The notes below the pieces were generated by a model, which was not told the DNA's origin, ran no database searches, and worked only from the letters and a program-made list of their open reading frames with translations. DNA of 64,000 bases, taken from positions 5,756 through 69,755 of the forward strand of contig DASTBA010000101.1 in NCBI GenBank assembly GCA_035712285.1. Reading direction: 5' to 3'. Shown one piece after another: positions 1-8,551 of this stretch (positions are counted from its first letter, which is position 1; each line of letters opens with the position of its first letter). Position numbers and translations under genes: made by a program. The DNA comes from CAMLHP01 sp035712285. GTDB taxonomy: Bacteria > Gemmatimonadota > Gemmatimonadetes > Gemmatimonadales > GWC2-71-9.

Positions 1-1
1 T

Positions 2-445
2 CCGGGCGGCCGGAGCGAGCTGCTCCAGCTCGGGGCGTTGACGGTGCTCAACGACTGCTACAACGCGAACCCCCAGTCGTTCGCCTCGGCGATCGCCACT
101 GCGCGCGCGATGCGCGAAGGCCGCCGGCTGGTGTTCGTGGCCGGCACCATGCGGGAACTCGGCACCGAGTCGGGCCGGCTGCACGCCCAGGTCGCCGAGC
201 AGCTGGCGCTCCTGAAGCCGGACCTGCTGGCGGTGGTGGGCGACTTTGTCCCGGCCATCGCGCCATGGCAGGATGCGCTCGGGAGCCGGCTGGTGAGTGC
301 CCCCGGTCCGCTCCAGATGGGGCCGCTCCTCGCGAAGCGGCTGGCTGGCGATGAACTGGTGGTGCTCAAGGCGTCCCGCGGCGTGGCACTGGAGCGTATT
401 ATTCCGTTTCTCGCGGCCCCACCCGCACCATCCGCCGAGGCCTGA
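2..445 (+). CDS. murF: UDP-N-acetylmuramoyl-tripeptide--D-Ala-D-Ala ligase, C-terminal part (partial)
   Basis: This is the C-terminal part of MurF, the cytoplasmic ATP-dependent ligase that adds D-Ala-D-Ala to UDP-MurNAc-tripeptide. The gene enters from outside the window in the frame that begins at base 2. The visible part has the MurF D-C-Y-N-A-N-P motif, which starts about 15 codons in, and AGTMRELG, the counterpart of the G-x-M-x-E-L-G segment of the C-terminal domain. Its stop shares one base with the mraY start (TGATG), so the two are probably translationally coupled. The N-terminal and ATP-binding domains are not visible. Identity is strongly supported by the motifs and by the following mraY-murD genes. 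Confidence 0.93.
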   Translation, partial: PGGRSELLQLGALTVLNDCYNANPQSFASAIATARAMREGRRLVFVAGTMRELGTESGRLHAQVAEQLALLKPDLLAVVGDFVPAIAPWQDALGSRLVSAPGPLQMGPLLAKRLAGDELVVLKASRGVALERIIPFLAAPPAPSAEA

Positions 446-1572
446 TGTTCTACTACCTGCTCGCCCCGCTCGGCAAGACGCACATCCTGTTCAACCTTTT
501 CAACTACATCAGCTTTCGCGCTGCCGGTGCGGTGGTGACGGCGCTGCTGATCGCGTTCGTGATCGGACCGGCCATCATCCGGCGCCTCCGCGAGCGGCGG
601 GTGGGGCAGGTGATCCGCGCCGAAGGGCCGGCCAGCCACCAGAGCAAGCGCGGGACGCCCACCATGGGCGGACTCATCATCCTGCTCGCCACGGTGATTC
701 CCACCCTGCTCTGGGCGCAGCTGGACAATCGCTTCGTGCTGGTGGCGCTCCTGGCCCTGCTCTGGATGGGCGCGATCGGCTTCCTCGACGACTATCTCAA
801 GATCGTGCAGGGAAAGTCCCGCGGGCTGGTGGCACGGTGGAAGCTGGCCGGCCAGGTCGGGTTCGGAATCCTGCTTGGCCTCCTGCTGCTCTACAAGCCG
901 GTGGTAGACCCATCGGTGCTGCCGGCGTCGGCCACGACGCTGCCGTTCTTCAAGTACCTGATCGTGAACTTCGCGCCGCTGATCTACGTGCTGTTCGTCA
1001 CCACGGTCATCGCCGGCAGCAGCAACGCGGTGAACCTGACCGACGGCCTCGACGGCCTGGCCACCGGGCTCGCCGCGATCGCGGCCCTGGCCTTCGCCGT
1101 GTTCGCCTACATCCTGGCCCGCACCGACCTCACGAGCTACCTGTTCCTCTATCACCTGGCCGGCGCCGGCGAGCTGGCCATCTTCTGTGCCGCGCTCATG
1201 GGCGGCTGTCTCGGCTTTCTCTGGTTCAATGCGCACCCGGCGCAGGTGTTCATGGGCGACACCGGCAGCCTGGCCATCGGCGGGGCGCTGGGCACCGTGG
1301 CCATCCTGCTCAAGGCGGAGTTCCTGCTGCTCATCATCGGCGGGGTCTTCGCCGTGGAAGCCATCTCGGTGATCATGCAGACGTCGGTGTACAAGTGGCA
1401 CAAGCGCCGGCGCGGGAAGGAATACGCGGACGCCCACCGGGTCTTCCGGATGGCGCCGCTGCATCATCATTTCGAGAAGCTCGGCTGGGCGGAGACCACC
1501 GTCGTCACCCGCTTCTACATCCTGGGTGTGCTCTGCGCCCTCGTGGCCTTCGCCACCCTCAAGGTGCGCTGA
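445..1572 (+). CDS. mraY: Phospho-N-acetylmuramoyl-pentapeptide-transferase
   Basis: MraY is the polytopic inner-membrane enzyme that transfers phospho-MurNAc-pentapeptide to undecaprenyl phosphate to make lipid I. The 375-residue length and about ten hydrophobic segments fit the family. Family motifs are present: GTPTMGG near residues 70-76, the Asp-Asp pair at 115-116 (FLDDYLK), NLTDGLDG at 197-204 and the HHHFE histidine cluster near the C-terminus. The ATG overlaps the murF stop, and the stop overlaps the murD start in the same TGATG fashion. Nothing unusual is seen. Confidence 0.97.
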   Translation: MFYYLLAPLGKTHILFNLFNYISFRAAGAVVTALLIAFVIGPAIIRRLRERRVGQVIRAEGPASHQSKRGTPTMGGLIILLATVIPTLLWAQLDNRFVLVALLALLWMGAIGFLDDYLKIVQGKSRGLVARWKLAGQVGFGILLGLLLLYKPVVDPSVLPASATTLPFFKYLIVNFAPLIYVLFVTTVIAGSSNAVNLTDGLDGLATGLAAIAALAFAVFAYILARTDLTSYLFLYHLAGAGELAIFCAALMGGCLGFLWFNAHPAQVFMGDTGSLAIGGALGTVAILLKAEFLLLIIGGVFAVEAISVIMQTSVYKWHKRRRGKEYADAHRVFRMAPLHHHFEKLGWAETTVVTRFYILGVLCALVAFATLKVR

Positions 1573-2921
1573 TGCTGGGCCAATGGAAGGAGCCGGGCCG
1601 GGAAGTGGCGGTCGTGGGGCTGGGCAAGAGCGGGCTCGCGGCGGGGCTCCTGCTCCGTGAACACGGCGTGGCCGTGTATGCCAGCGACAGCGGTTCGTCG
1701 GAGCGGCACCTGGCCTGGGCCACGGCCCTCGAACATGCGGGGGCGGCCGTCGATCTCGGGCATCATGACCTGGCGCGGATCGCGCGGGCGGTGGCGGTCG
1801 TGGTGGCGCCCGGCGTGCCGCCGGATGTCCCACCGCTCCAGGAGGCTCGCGCGCACGGCGTGCCGGTCTACGCCGAGGCGGACCTGGGGCTCACGGAACT
1901 GCCGGATACGACCTACGTCGCCGTCACCGGGACCAATGGCAAGACGACGACGACGGCCCTTGTCGGCCAACTCCTGGCGGCGGCGGGCTATCGGGTGGAG
2001 ACGGCGGGCAACATCGGGACGGCGGTGTGCGAAGTGGCCCGCGAACCGGATCCTCCCGGCTGGCTGGCGCTGGAGCTCTCGAGCTTCCAGCTGCATGACA
2101 TGCCGCACGTCGCGCCGACGGTGGGGATCCTTACCAACCTCTCGCCCAATCACCTGGACCGGTATGCCTCGCTGGCGGAGTACTACGGCGACAAGGCCCG
2201 CCTGTTCCGCAACGCCACGACGCAGTCGATATGGGTCGTGAACCGCGACGATGCCGCGGCGCTGGACATGGTTCGCGGCGTGGCCGGCCGGCATCTCACG
2301 TTCTCGGTGCGGCAGCGGGCCGACGGCTGGTTCGACCGCGACCGGCAGGCGCTCATGCTGGGCGACACGGCGCTGTTGCGCCGGGCCGATCTTCCATTAC
2401 TGGGCGACCACAACGTGGCCAATGCCCTCGCCGCCGCGCTGGCGGCACGGGCGGTCGGCGCCGATCCGGAGGCCATCGCGGCGGGGCTGAAATCCTTCCG
2501 GGCCATTCCGCACCGGATGGAGCCGGTGCGCGAGGTCGGCGGTGTGCTCTGGATCAACGACTCGAAATCCACGAACATCGCGTCCACCGAGGTCGCGGTT
2601 GCGGCGCTCACCCGGCCCTTTGTCCTCCTGCTCGGCGGCCGCCACAAGGGGGAGCCGTACACCGGCCTCGGGACGGCGCTCGAGGGGCACTGTCGCCTGG
2701 TCATTGCCTACGGCGAGGCCGGGCCGCTCATCGAGCGGGACCTGGCCGGCGCGGTGCCGGTAGAGCGGGGCACGACCTTCGAGGATGTCCTCGCGCGGGC
2801 CGCGCGGGCCGCAAAGCCCGGTGATGCGGTGCTGCTCTCCCCTGCCTGCTCGAGCTACGACATGTTCCGCAACTATGAAGAGCGGGGCGAAACCTTCCGC
2901 GCCTGGGTGAACCACCGGTGA
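1572..2921 (+). CDS. murD: UDP-N-acetylmuramoylalanine--D-glutamate ligase
   Basis: MurD is the cytoplasmic ligase that adds D-glutamate to UDP-MurNAc-L-Ala using ATP. The 449-residue product starts at the ATG overlapping the mraY stop. The open frame continues upstream through mraY, but the family N-terminus (VAVVGLGKSG, a Rossmann-like UDP-binding segment at about residues 12-21) fixes the start here. The Mur ligase P-loop GTNGKTT is at 120-126. The C-terminal domain carries the MurD-type SPACSSYDMF followed by F-x-x-Y/R-G-x-x-F. The gene lies between mraY and ftsW, the usual order. Confidence 0.96.
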   Translation: MLGQWKEPGREVAVVGLGKSGLAAGLLLREHGVAVYASDSGSSERHLAWATALEHAGAAVDLGHHDLARIARAVAVVVAPGVPPDVPPLQEARAHGVPVYAEADLGLTELPDTTYVAVTGTNGKTTTTALVGQLLAAAGYRVETAGNIGTAVCEVAREPDPPGWLALELSSFQLHDMPHVAPTVGILTNLSPNHLDRYASLAEYYGDKARLFRNATTQSIWVVNRDDAAALDMVRGVAGRHLTFSVRQRADGWFDRDRQALMLGDTALLRRADLPLLGDHNVANALAAALAARAVGADPEAIAAGLKSFRAIPHRMEPVREVGGVLWINDSKSTNIASTEVAVAALTRPFVLLLGGRHKGEPYTGLGTALEGHCRLVIAYGEAGPLIERDLAGAVPVERGTTFEDVLARAARAAKPGDAVLLSPACSSYDMFRNYEERGETFRAWVNHR

Positions 2922-4093
2922 CGGCACCCGTCATCCGCCACCCCGGCGAGCTGCGCTGGGAGACCCGGCTGCTCACGGTCGTCGTCGCCACTCTCGTGGT
3001 CTTCGGCATCGTGGCGGTCTATGGCGCGTCCAGCCTCGTCCAGCTGCATGGCGGGCGGGTGGTGGAGTACAAGTACGCCCTGGTGCAGGTATCGGGCGCG
3101 GCCATCGGGGGCGCGCTCCTCATCGTCTTCTCCCGCATCGATTACGACTTCTGGCGGCGGATGGCGTGGCCCATGCTGCTGGTGACGCTCGTGCTGCTGG
3201 CCATCCCCATCCTGCCGGGCATGGGCGCCATCGCGCCGAGCAAGAACGGGGCGCAGCGCTGGATCCAGCTTGGGCCGCTCAGCTTCCAGCCATCCGAGAT
3301 CGCCCGGCTGGTGGTGGTGATCTGGTGCGCCATGCTGGTGACGAAGAAGGGCGAGCAGCTGCGCGAGTTCAAGAAGGGCATCCTGCCGTTCGTGCTGGTC
3401 CTCGGCCTGGTGTTCGGCCTCGTGCTGCTGGAACCCAACCTCTCGATGGCGACCCTCATCACCCTGCTGGGCGGTATCGTGCTCTTCGCGGCCGGCGCGC
3501 GCGTCGGGCATTTCGTGCTGCTGCTGGTGGCCGGGGTGCTGCTGGCCTACGACCGGATCCAGGCCGCACCCTACCGGCTGGCCCGCCTGCAGACCTATCT
3601 GCACGGCGGCGGCGGGGCCGATGCCGGATTCCAGATCACCCAATCCATCATCGGATTCGGCTCGGGCCGGCTCTTCGGTGTCGGGCTCGGGCACGGCTCG
3701 CAGAAGATGGGGTACCTGCCGTATGCCTACTCCGATTTTCTCTTCAGTCACATCGGCGAGGAGTGGGGCTTCCTGGGCATCGCCGTGGTGATCGGGCTGT
3801 ACGCCACATTCTGCTGGCTGGGTTTCCGGATCGCGCGCACCGCGTCGGATGCCTTCGGCCAGTTCCTGGCCGTGGGGCTCACCGCCACCGTGGGGGTCAC
3901 CGCCTTCATGCACATGGCGGTGACGCTCGGCATGATGCCGACCACCGGCCTCACCCTGCCGTTCATGTCGTACGGACGGACGAGCCAGGTCATCGCGCTC
4001 GCCAGCGTTGGGATCCTGATCAACATCGGTCGGCAGCGGGGCAGACCTCGCGTGCCGCGCGCGGCCAGGTCCGAGCGGCGTCCCGACGCATGA
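2918..4093 (+). CDS. ftsW: Lipid II glycosyltransferase of the SEDS family, FtsW type
   Basis: FtsW is a SEDS-family membrane glycosyltransferase that polymerises lipid II into septal glycan with its partner class B PBP. The 391-residue product has about ten hydrophobic segments. It also has the SEDS signatures QPSE (residues about 125-128), G-x-G-x-G-x-x-x-Q-K-x-G-Y-L-P, H-x-x-x-D-F-x-F-x-x-I-G-E-E-x-G and the late PFxSYG segment. The GTG start at 2918 overlaps the murD stop (GTGA). RodA is the paralogue that could be confused with it; the position between murD and murG favours FtsW. The Arg-rich C-terminal tail is probably cytoplasmic. Confidence 0.93.
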   Translation: MTAPVIRHPGELRWETRLLTVVVATLVVFGIVAVYGASSLVQLHGGRVVEYKYALVQVSGAAIGGALLIVFSRIDYDFWRRMAWPMLLVTLVLLAIPILPGMGAIAPSKNGAQRWIQLGPLSFQPSEIARLVVVIWCAMLVTKKGEQLREFKKGILPFVLVLGLVFGLVLLEPNLSMATLITLLGGIVLFAAGARVGHFVLLLVAGVLLAYDRIQAAPYRLARLQTYLHGGGGADAGFQITQSIIGFGSGRLFGVGLGHGSQKMGYLPYAYSDFLFSHIGEEWGFLGIAVVIGLYATFCWLGFRIARTASDAFGQFLAVGLTATVGVTAFMHMAVTLGMMPTTGLTLPFMSYGRTSQVIALASVGILINIGRQRGRPRVPRAARSERRPDA

Positions 4094-5229
4094 CCCGCCG
4101 GCCGGTAGTCCTGATTGCCGGGGGTGGAACCGGCGGCCATCTCATGCCGGCGCTGGCGCTCGCGAATGCCCTCCGGGTTCTGCACCCGGAATGGGAACCG
4201 GTGATGGTCGGCGCCACGCGTGGTGTGGAAGCCCGGGTACTGCCCACCAAGGATTTCCGTTTCGAGTTGCTGCCGGCCGAGCCGCTCTACCGGCGTACCT
4301 GGTGGCGCAACGCCCGCTGGCCCGTCGTGGCATGGCGCCTGTTCCGCTCGGTGCGCTCGCTGATGGACCGTGAGCGTCCGGTGGCGGTGCTCGGCACCGG
4401 CGGCTACGCCTCGGCGCCGGTGGTCTGGTGGGCTGCCCGTCAAGGCATTCCGGCCGCGATCCAGGAACAGAATGCCTTTCCCGGCCTTGCCACCCGCCTG
4501 CTCGCGCGGCGGGTCCGGCACGTCTATCTGGGAGTGCCGGAAGCCCGGGCCCGGCTGGACACCGGACGTGCCCAGGTGTTCGACACGGGAAACCCCATCA
4601 ATCCGCCCGATCCGGCACGCCGAACCGAGGCGCTTCGCCGGCTTGGGCTCGATGCCGGGCGGCCGGTGCTCCTGGTGACGGGAGGCAGCCAGGGCTCGCT
4701 GGCGATCAATCGCGCCGTGGCGCGCTGGCTGGACGCGAGGCCGCCGGAGGCTCACGACTGGCAGGTACTGTGGGTGACCGGTCGCGGCACATTCGGCGAG
4801 TTCTCGGGCCGGGACAACCCACCGGCGATCCGGGTTGTGGACTTCCTGGATCCGATGGCCGATGCCTACGCGGTGGCCGACCTCGTCGTGTCGCGCGCGG
4901 GGATGATGACGGTGGCCGAGCTCTGTGCCTGGGGTCTGCCCGGCATCCTGATTCCGCTGCCGACGTCGGCGGCGGATCACCAGACCCACAATGCCCGGGT
5001 GCTGGCCGAGGCGGGAGCTGGGCGGCTCCTGCCCCAGTCGGCCCTGGAGCGGGGCGGGCTGGGCACCGCGCTCGCCGGCCTCATGGAGAATGCGCCCGAA
5101 CGGCGCCAGATGGCCGATCAGGCCCGCCAGCGGGGCCGGCCCGATGCCGCTCGGCAGATCGTGTCACATTTCTCGACACTCATCCGGCCCGCCGAGTCTT
5201 TCCCAAATAGCGGCCGGATTTTAGATTAG
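4090..5229 (+). CDS. murG: Undecaprenyldiphospho-muramoylpentapeptide beta-N-acetylglucosaminyltransferase
   Basis: MurG is the peripheral membrane GT-B enzyme that adds GlcNAc from UDP-GlcNAc to lipid I, making lipid II. The ATG at 4090 overlaps the ftsW stop (ATGA) and gives 379 residues. The open frame continues upstream through ftsW but has no family similarity there. GGGTGGH at 11-17 is the first G-loop and donor/acceptor motif. Later come QEQNAFPG, VTGGSQGS and the donor-site SRAG-x-M-T-x-x-E segment. The final bases are AT-richer than their surroundings. Confidence 0.96.
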   Translation: MTRRPVVLIAGGGTGGHLMPALALANALRVLHPEWEPVMVGATRGVEARVLPTKDFRFELLPAEPLYRRTWWRNARWPVVAWRLFRSVRSLMDRERPVAVLGTGGYASAPVVWWAARQGIPAAIQEQNAFPGLATRLLARRVRHVYLGVPEARARLDTGRAQVFDTGNPINPPDPARRTEALRRLGLDAGRPVLLVTGGSQGSLAINRAVARWLDARPPEAHDWQVLWVTGRGTFGEFSGRDNPPAIRVVDFLDPMADAYAVADLVVSRAGMMTVAELCAWGLPGILIPLPTSAADHQTHNARVLAEAGAGRLLPQSALERGGLGTALAGLMENAPERRQMADQARQRGRPDAARQIVSHFSTLIRPAESFPNSGRILD

Positions 5230-5239
5230 CCGCACTACG

Positions 5240-6613
5240 ATGGACCTGTTCAACCCCGCCGACCGGCGTCCGGTTCACTTCATGGGGGTCGGTGGCGCGG
5301 GCATGAGCGCACTGGCCGTGCTGGCGTGTCGGCGCGGCGTGGTGGTTTCGGGGTGCGACACCGATCTGGCCGGAGCACAGGACGTGATCGCCGCCGGCGC
5401 GGACGTCCGTCAGGGCCACGATCCCTCCCATGTCATTGGCGCGCGCGCCGTCATCGTGACGGCGGCCGTTTCCGCAGCACATCCGGAACTGGAGGCGGCC
5501 CGCGCGGCGGGGATTCCCGTCGTGCCGCGAAAGGAAGCGCTAGGCCAGCTGGTCCGGGGGCGGTCCGTGGTGGCCCTTGCCGGCACGCATGGCAAGACGA
5601 CCACGACCGTGATGACCACCCTGGCGCTCGAGGCGGCGGGGCTGGCCCCGACCGGGCTCGCTGGCGGGCGCGTGGCGGCATGGGGTGGCAACGCCCGGCT
5701 GGGCGGTGACGCGCTCTATGTGGTCGAGGCCGACGAGTACGACCAGGCGTTCCTGACGCTGTATCCTGACGTCGCGGTCGTGAACAACGTCGAGCCCGAT
5801 CACCTCGAGTGTTACGGCTCGGTGGAACAGCTGGAAGCGGCCTTCGTGGAGTTTGCCGGCCGCGCCCGGGTGGCCATCATGGCGGCCGACGATGGGGGAG
5901 CCCGGCGGGTGTCGGCCCGGGTGGGCACCACGGTATGGCGGTTCGGCACGGCGGAGGATGCGGATCTCCGCATCGGACGCGTGGAGCAGGATGCACAAGG
6001 GTCGCGAGCCGATGTAACTTTGCCGGACGGGAAGCGCGTGGTACTGTCGCTGCGCGTCCCGGGCATGCACAACATTCGCAATGCGACCGGTGCCTTGGGG
6101 GCCGTGGTCGCGCTGGGCGGTTCCGTGGAGCGCGCGCTCGAGGCGCTCGCGGCGTTCAGTGGAGTGGGCCGGCGGTTCGACCGGCTCGGTGAGGCGGGCG
6201 GAGTCATCGTCGTGGACGACTACGCCCACCATCCTTCCGAACTCGCCGCCACTCTGGCGGCGGCACGGCAGGCGTACCCGGAGCGTCGGCTGGTGGCAGT
6301 TTTTCAGCCGCATCTATATTCGCGCACCAGGGAGCACGGCGTGGCCATGGGCGAGGCGCTGGCGGCCGCCGATCTCGCGATCGTGACGGACGTCTACGGC
6401 GCCCGCGAGGCGCCGGTGCCGGGTGTGACCGGTGCCATCGTGGCGGATGCCGCGGCCCGGTCGGGCGCACAGGTGATATACGAGCCTGACCGGGCCCGGC
6501 TCACCGCCGCAGTAGGCGAACGTCTCCGCTCCGGTGACCTGGTGCTGACGCTCGGCGCGGGGGATGTCACCCGGGTCGGGCCGGAGCTGCTGGCCCGGCG
6601 CACGGAACCGTGA
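5240..6613 (+). CDS. murC: UDP-N-acetylmuramate--L-alanine ligase
   Basis: MurC is the first amino-acid ligase of the peptidoglycan precursor pathway and adds L-Ala to UDP-MurNAc. The 457-residue product shows the N-terminal nucleotide-sugar motif GVGGAGMSAL at about 16-25, the P-loop GTHGKTT at 115-121, EADEYDQAFL in the central domain and DDYAHHPSE in the C-terminal part. It starts 10 bases after murG, one of the few real gaps in this cluster. An AT-rich stretch (TTTTAGATTAG) lies just upstream and could hold a weak internal promoter. In many genomes murB and/or ddl follow murC; here ftsQ follows directly. Confidence 0.97.
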   Translation: MDLFNPADRRPVHFMGVGGAGMSALAVLACRRGVVVSGCDTDLAGAQDVIAAGADVRQGHDPSHVIGARAVIVTAAVSAAHPELEAARAAGIPVVPRKEALGQLVRGRSVVALAGTHGKTTTTVMTTLALEAAGLAPTGLAGGRVAAWGGNARLGGDALYVVEADEYDQAFLTLYPDVAVVNNVEPDHLECYGSVEQLEAAFVEFAGRARVAIMAADDGGARRVSARVGTTVWRFGTAEDADLRIGRVEQDAQGSRADVTLPDGKRVVLSLRVPGMHNIRNATGALGAVVALGGSVERALEALAAFSGVGRRFDRLGEAGGVIVVDDYAHHPSELAATLAAARQAYPERRLVAVFQPHLYSRTREHGVAMGEALAAADLAIVTDVYGAREAPVPGVTGAIVADAAARSGAQVIYEPDRARLTAAVGERLRSGDLVLTLGAGDVTRVGPELLARRTEP

Positions 6614-7284
6614 AGCGCCGGTGGGTCTGGCTGGGTGCGGCCGCAGCCGTCGCGGCCGCCTGGTTCGGCGGACCGCCGCTGTTGCGCAAGGCGGAGTTCT
6701 TCCGCGTCCGCCGGGTCGAGTTCGTGGGGCTCCGGTATCAGGCCGCTGATTCGGCGCTGAAGGCGCTGAAGCTGCCGAGGCGGCTGAGTGTGTTCGACGA
6801 TCTCGACGCCATCCGGGCCCGGGCCCGCCGGATTCCCGGGATCAGGTCGGCCGAGGTCGGCCGGCGGTTGCCGGGGACGCTGGTGGTGCGGGTCGAGGAA
6901 CGAGCCCCGGTTGCGCTGGTCACGACCCACCAGGGTCTCCGCCTGATGGATGCGTCGGGCGCCCTGCTGCCGTTTGATCCGGTGCGCTCTGCGCCGGACC
7001 TGCCGGTGGCGGATACCGCAACGGCGGCCATCGGACAGTTGCTGTCGGCGATCCGCCGCGTGCAGCCGGGTCTCTTCCGGCGGATCGCCGTGGCCGGGAT
7101 GGCAGGGCGGGATGTGGCGGTGACAGCCGATGGACACCGGTACCTCTTTCGGCGGGATGCCTCGAACCAGGAGATGCGCGCGGTGATGCTTGTGGCGGCG
7201 GACCTGACCCGGAAGGGGCGCACGTTCGGCGAGCTGGACGGACGCTTCACCGGCTACGTGGTGGTCCGGGGCGCCGGCGCATGA
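6610..7284 (+). CDS. ftsQ: Cell division protein FtsQ/DivIB
   Basis: FtsQ/DivIB is a bitopic divisome protein that links early and late division components through its periplasmic POTRA and beta domains. The 224-residue product begins with a short basic cytoplasmic end and one membrane helix at about residues 5-22. A POTRA-like region follows (FFRVRRVEFVG through the R-x-L-P-G-x-L-V-V-R-V-E-E-R segment at about 80-98), then the FtsQ beta domain. It is shorter than the E. coli protein, mainly at the N-terminus. The GTG start overlaps the murC stop, and ftsA follows with a 4-base overlap. Confidence 0.88.
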   Translation: MKRRWVWLGAAAAVAAAWFGGPPLLRKAEFFRVRRVEFVGLRYQAADSALKALKLPRRLSVFDDLDAIRARARRIPGIRSAEVGRRLPGTLVVRVEERAPVALVTTHQGLRLMDASGALLPFDPVRSAPDLPVADTATAAIGQLLSAIRRVQPGLFRRIAVAGMAGRDVAVTADGHRYLFRRDASNQEMRAVMLVAADLTRKGRTFGELDGRFTGYVVVRGAGA

Positions 7285-8531
7285 GCGTGCAACCGGACCG
7301 CCTGGTCGCGGCACTGGATATCGGTTCCACCAAGGTGGTCGGGCTGGTCGCGGAAGTCGGAGGCGACGCCCGGGCGCCGGTGGTCAAGATCCTGGGGGTC
7401 GGCACGGAGCGCAGCGGCGGGGTCCGGCGTGGTGTGGTGCGGGACATCGAGGAAACCACGCGGGCCGTGTCCCGGGCGATGCGGGACGCCCAGCGCATGG
7501 CGGGGCTCGAGGTCGGCGCGCTCTATTGCGGCATCGCCGGGGAGCATGTGGCGGGGCGCAGCTCGCACGGGATGGTCAGCGTGACCGGGGACGAGATCCG
7601 CACCGGTGATGTCGCGCGGGTCAACGACATGGCCAGCAACGTCTCCTTCGGCCGCGACCATGAGCTGCTCCACGCCATTCCCCAGGACTACCTGATCGAC
7701 CAGCAGGCCGGCATCACCGATCCGATCGGCATGACCGGCTCGCGGCTGGAGGCGGAGGTCTACCTCGTCACCGTCCTGTCCAGCGCGATGCAGAACCTCC
7801 GGAAGTGCGTGGAGCGGGCGGGACACCAGGTGGCGGAGTTCGTGCTGGAGCCGCTGGCGGCGTCGCTGGCGGTGCTGACGCCGGACGAACGGGAGCTGGG
7901 CTGCGCCATCGTGGAACTGGGCGGCGGCTCCACCAACGTGGCGGTGTTCCAGGGCGGCAAGATCCGGCACACCGCCTCGCTGCTCTGTGCCGGGGGCCAT
8001 GTGACCGGCGACATCGTGCATGGGCTGCAGGTGACGCAGCAGGATGCGGAGCGCCTGAAGGAACGCTTCGGCGCGGTGTACGAGCCGCTGGTGCCGGAGA
8101 CCGACCTCTTCGACCTGCCGAGCACGCCGGGCCAGGGGGCGCGGAACGCGCATCGCCGCGTGCTTGCGCACATCATGCACATGCGGATGCAGGAAGTGCT
8201 GGAATACGCGCTGGACGAGATCACCCGGGCCGGCTTTCACCAGCGGCTGCCTGCCGGCGTCGTGCTCACGGGGGGCGGCGCCCAGGCCCCGGGGATCGTG
8301 GAACTCGCCCGGGAAGTCTTCGCCATGCCGGCGCGCGCCGGCGTGCCGGGGCAGCACCTGCGCGGGCTGGCGGACAGCGTCGAGTCGCCGGTCTTCGCGG
8401 TGCCGGTCGGGCTTGCCCTCTACGGGGCGCGGCAATCGCTGGCCAGCGGGTTCGGCACCGGCGGGCGGCGTGCGCTCGGTGTGGACCGCTATCTCGCTCC
8501 TGTCAAACGGTGGTTGCAGGATTTCTTCTGA
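7281..8531 (+). CDS. ftsA: Cell division protein FtsA
   Basis: FtsA is the actin-like protein that tethers FtsZ to the inner membrane and recruits later divisome proteins. The 416 residues include the actin-type phosphate-1 motif ALDIGSTKV (about 10-18), the SHI-x region typical of FtsA (DYLIDQQAGITDP), phosphate-2 (VELGGGSTNV) and the adenosine motif (LTGGGAQAPG). The protein ends in an amphipathic stretch (APVKRWLQDFF), which fits the membrane-targeting helix. It overlaps ftsQ by 4 bases and is followed 20 bases later by ftsZ. Confidence 0.96.
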   Translation: MSVQPDRLVAALDIGSTKVVGLVAEVGGDARAPVVKILGVGTERSGGVRRGVVRDIEETTRAVSRAMRDAQRMAGLEVGALYCGIAGEHVAGRSSHGMVSVTGDEIRTGDVARVNDMASNVSFGRDHELLHAIPQDYLIDQQAGITDPIGMTGSRLEAEVYLVTVLSSAMQNLRKCVERAGHQVAEFVLEPLAASLAVLTPDERELGCAIVELGGGSTNVAVFQGGKIRHTASLLCAGGHVTGDIVHGLQVTQQDAERLKERFGAVYEPLVPETDLFDLPSTPGQGARNAHRRVLAHIMHMRMQEVLEYALDEITRAGFHQRLPAGVVLTGGGAQAPGIVELAREVFAMPARAGVPGQHLRGLADSVESPVFAVPVGLALYGARQSLASGFGTGGRRALGVDRYLAPVKRWLQDFF

Positions 8532-8551
8532 CCGTGCCGGAAGGGGACGCC

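Noticed and set aside
58..1833. A 591-codon open frame on the minus strand over murF-mraY
   Set aside because: It covers two confident genes on the other strand and is low-complexity Arg/Pro/Gly-rich.
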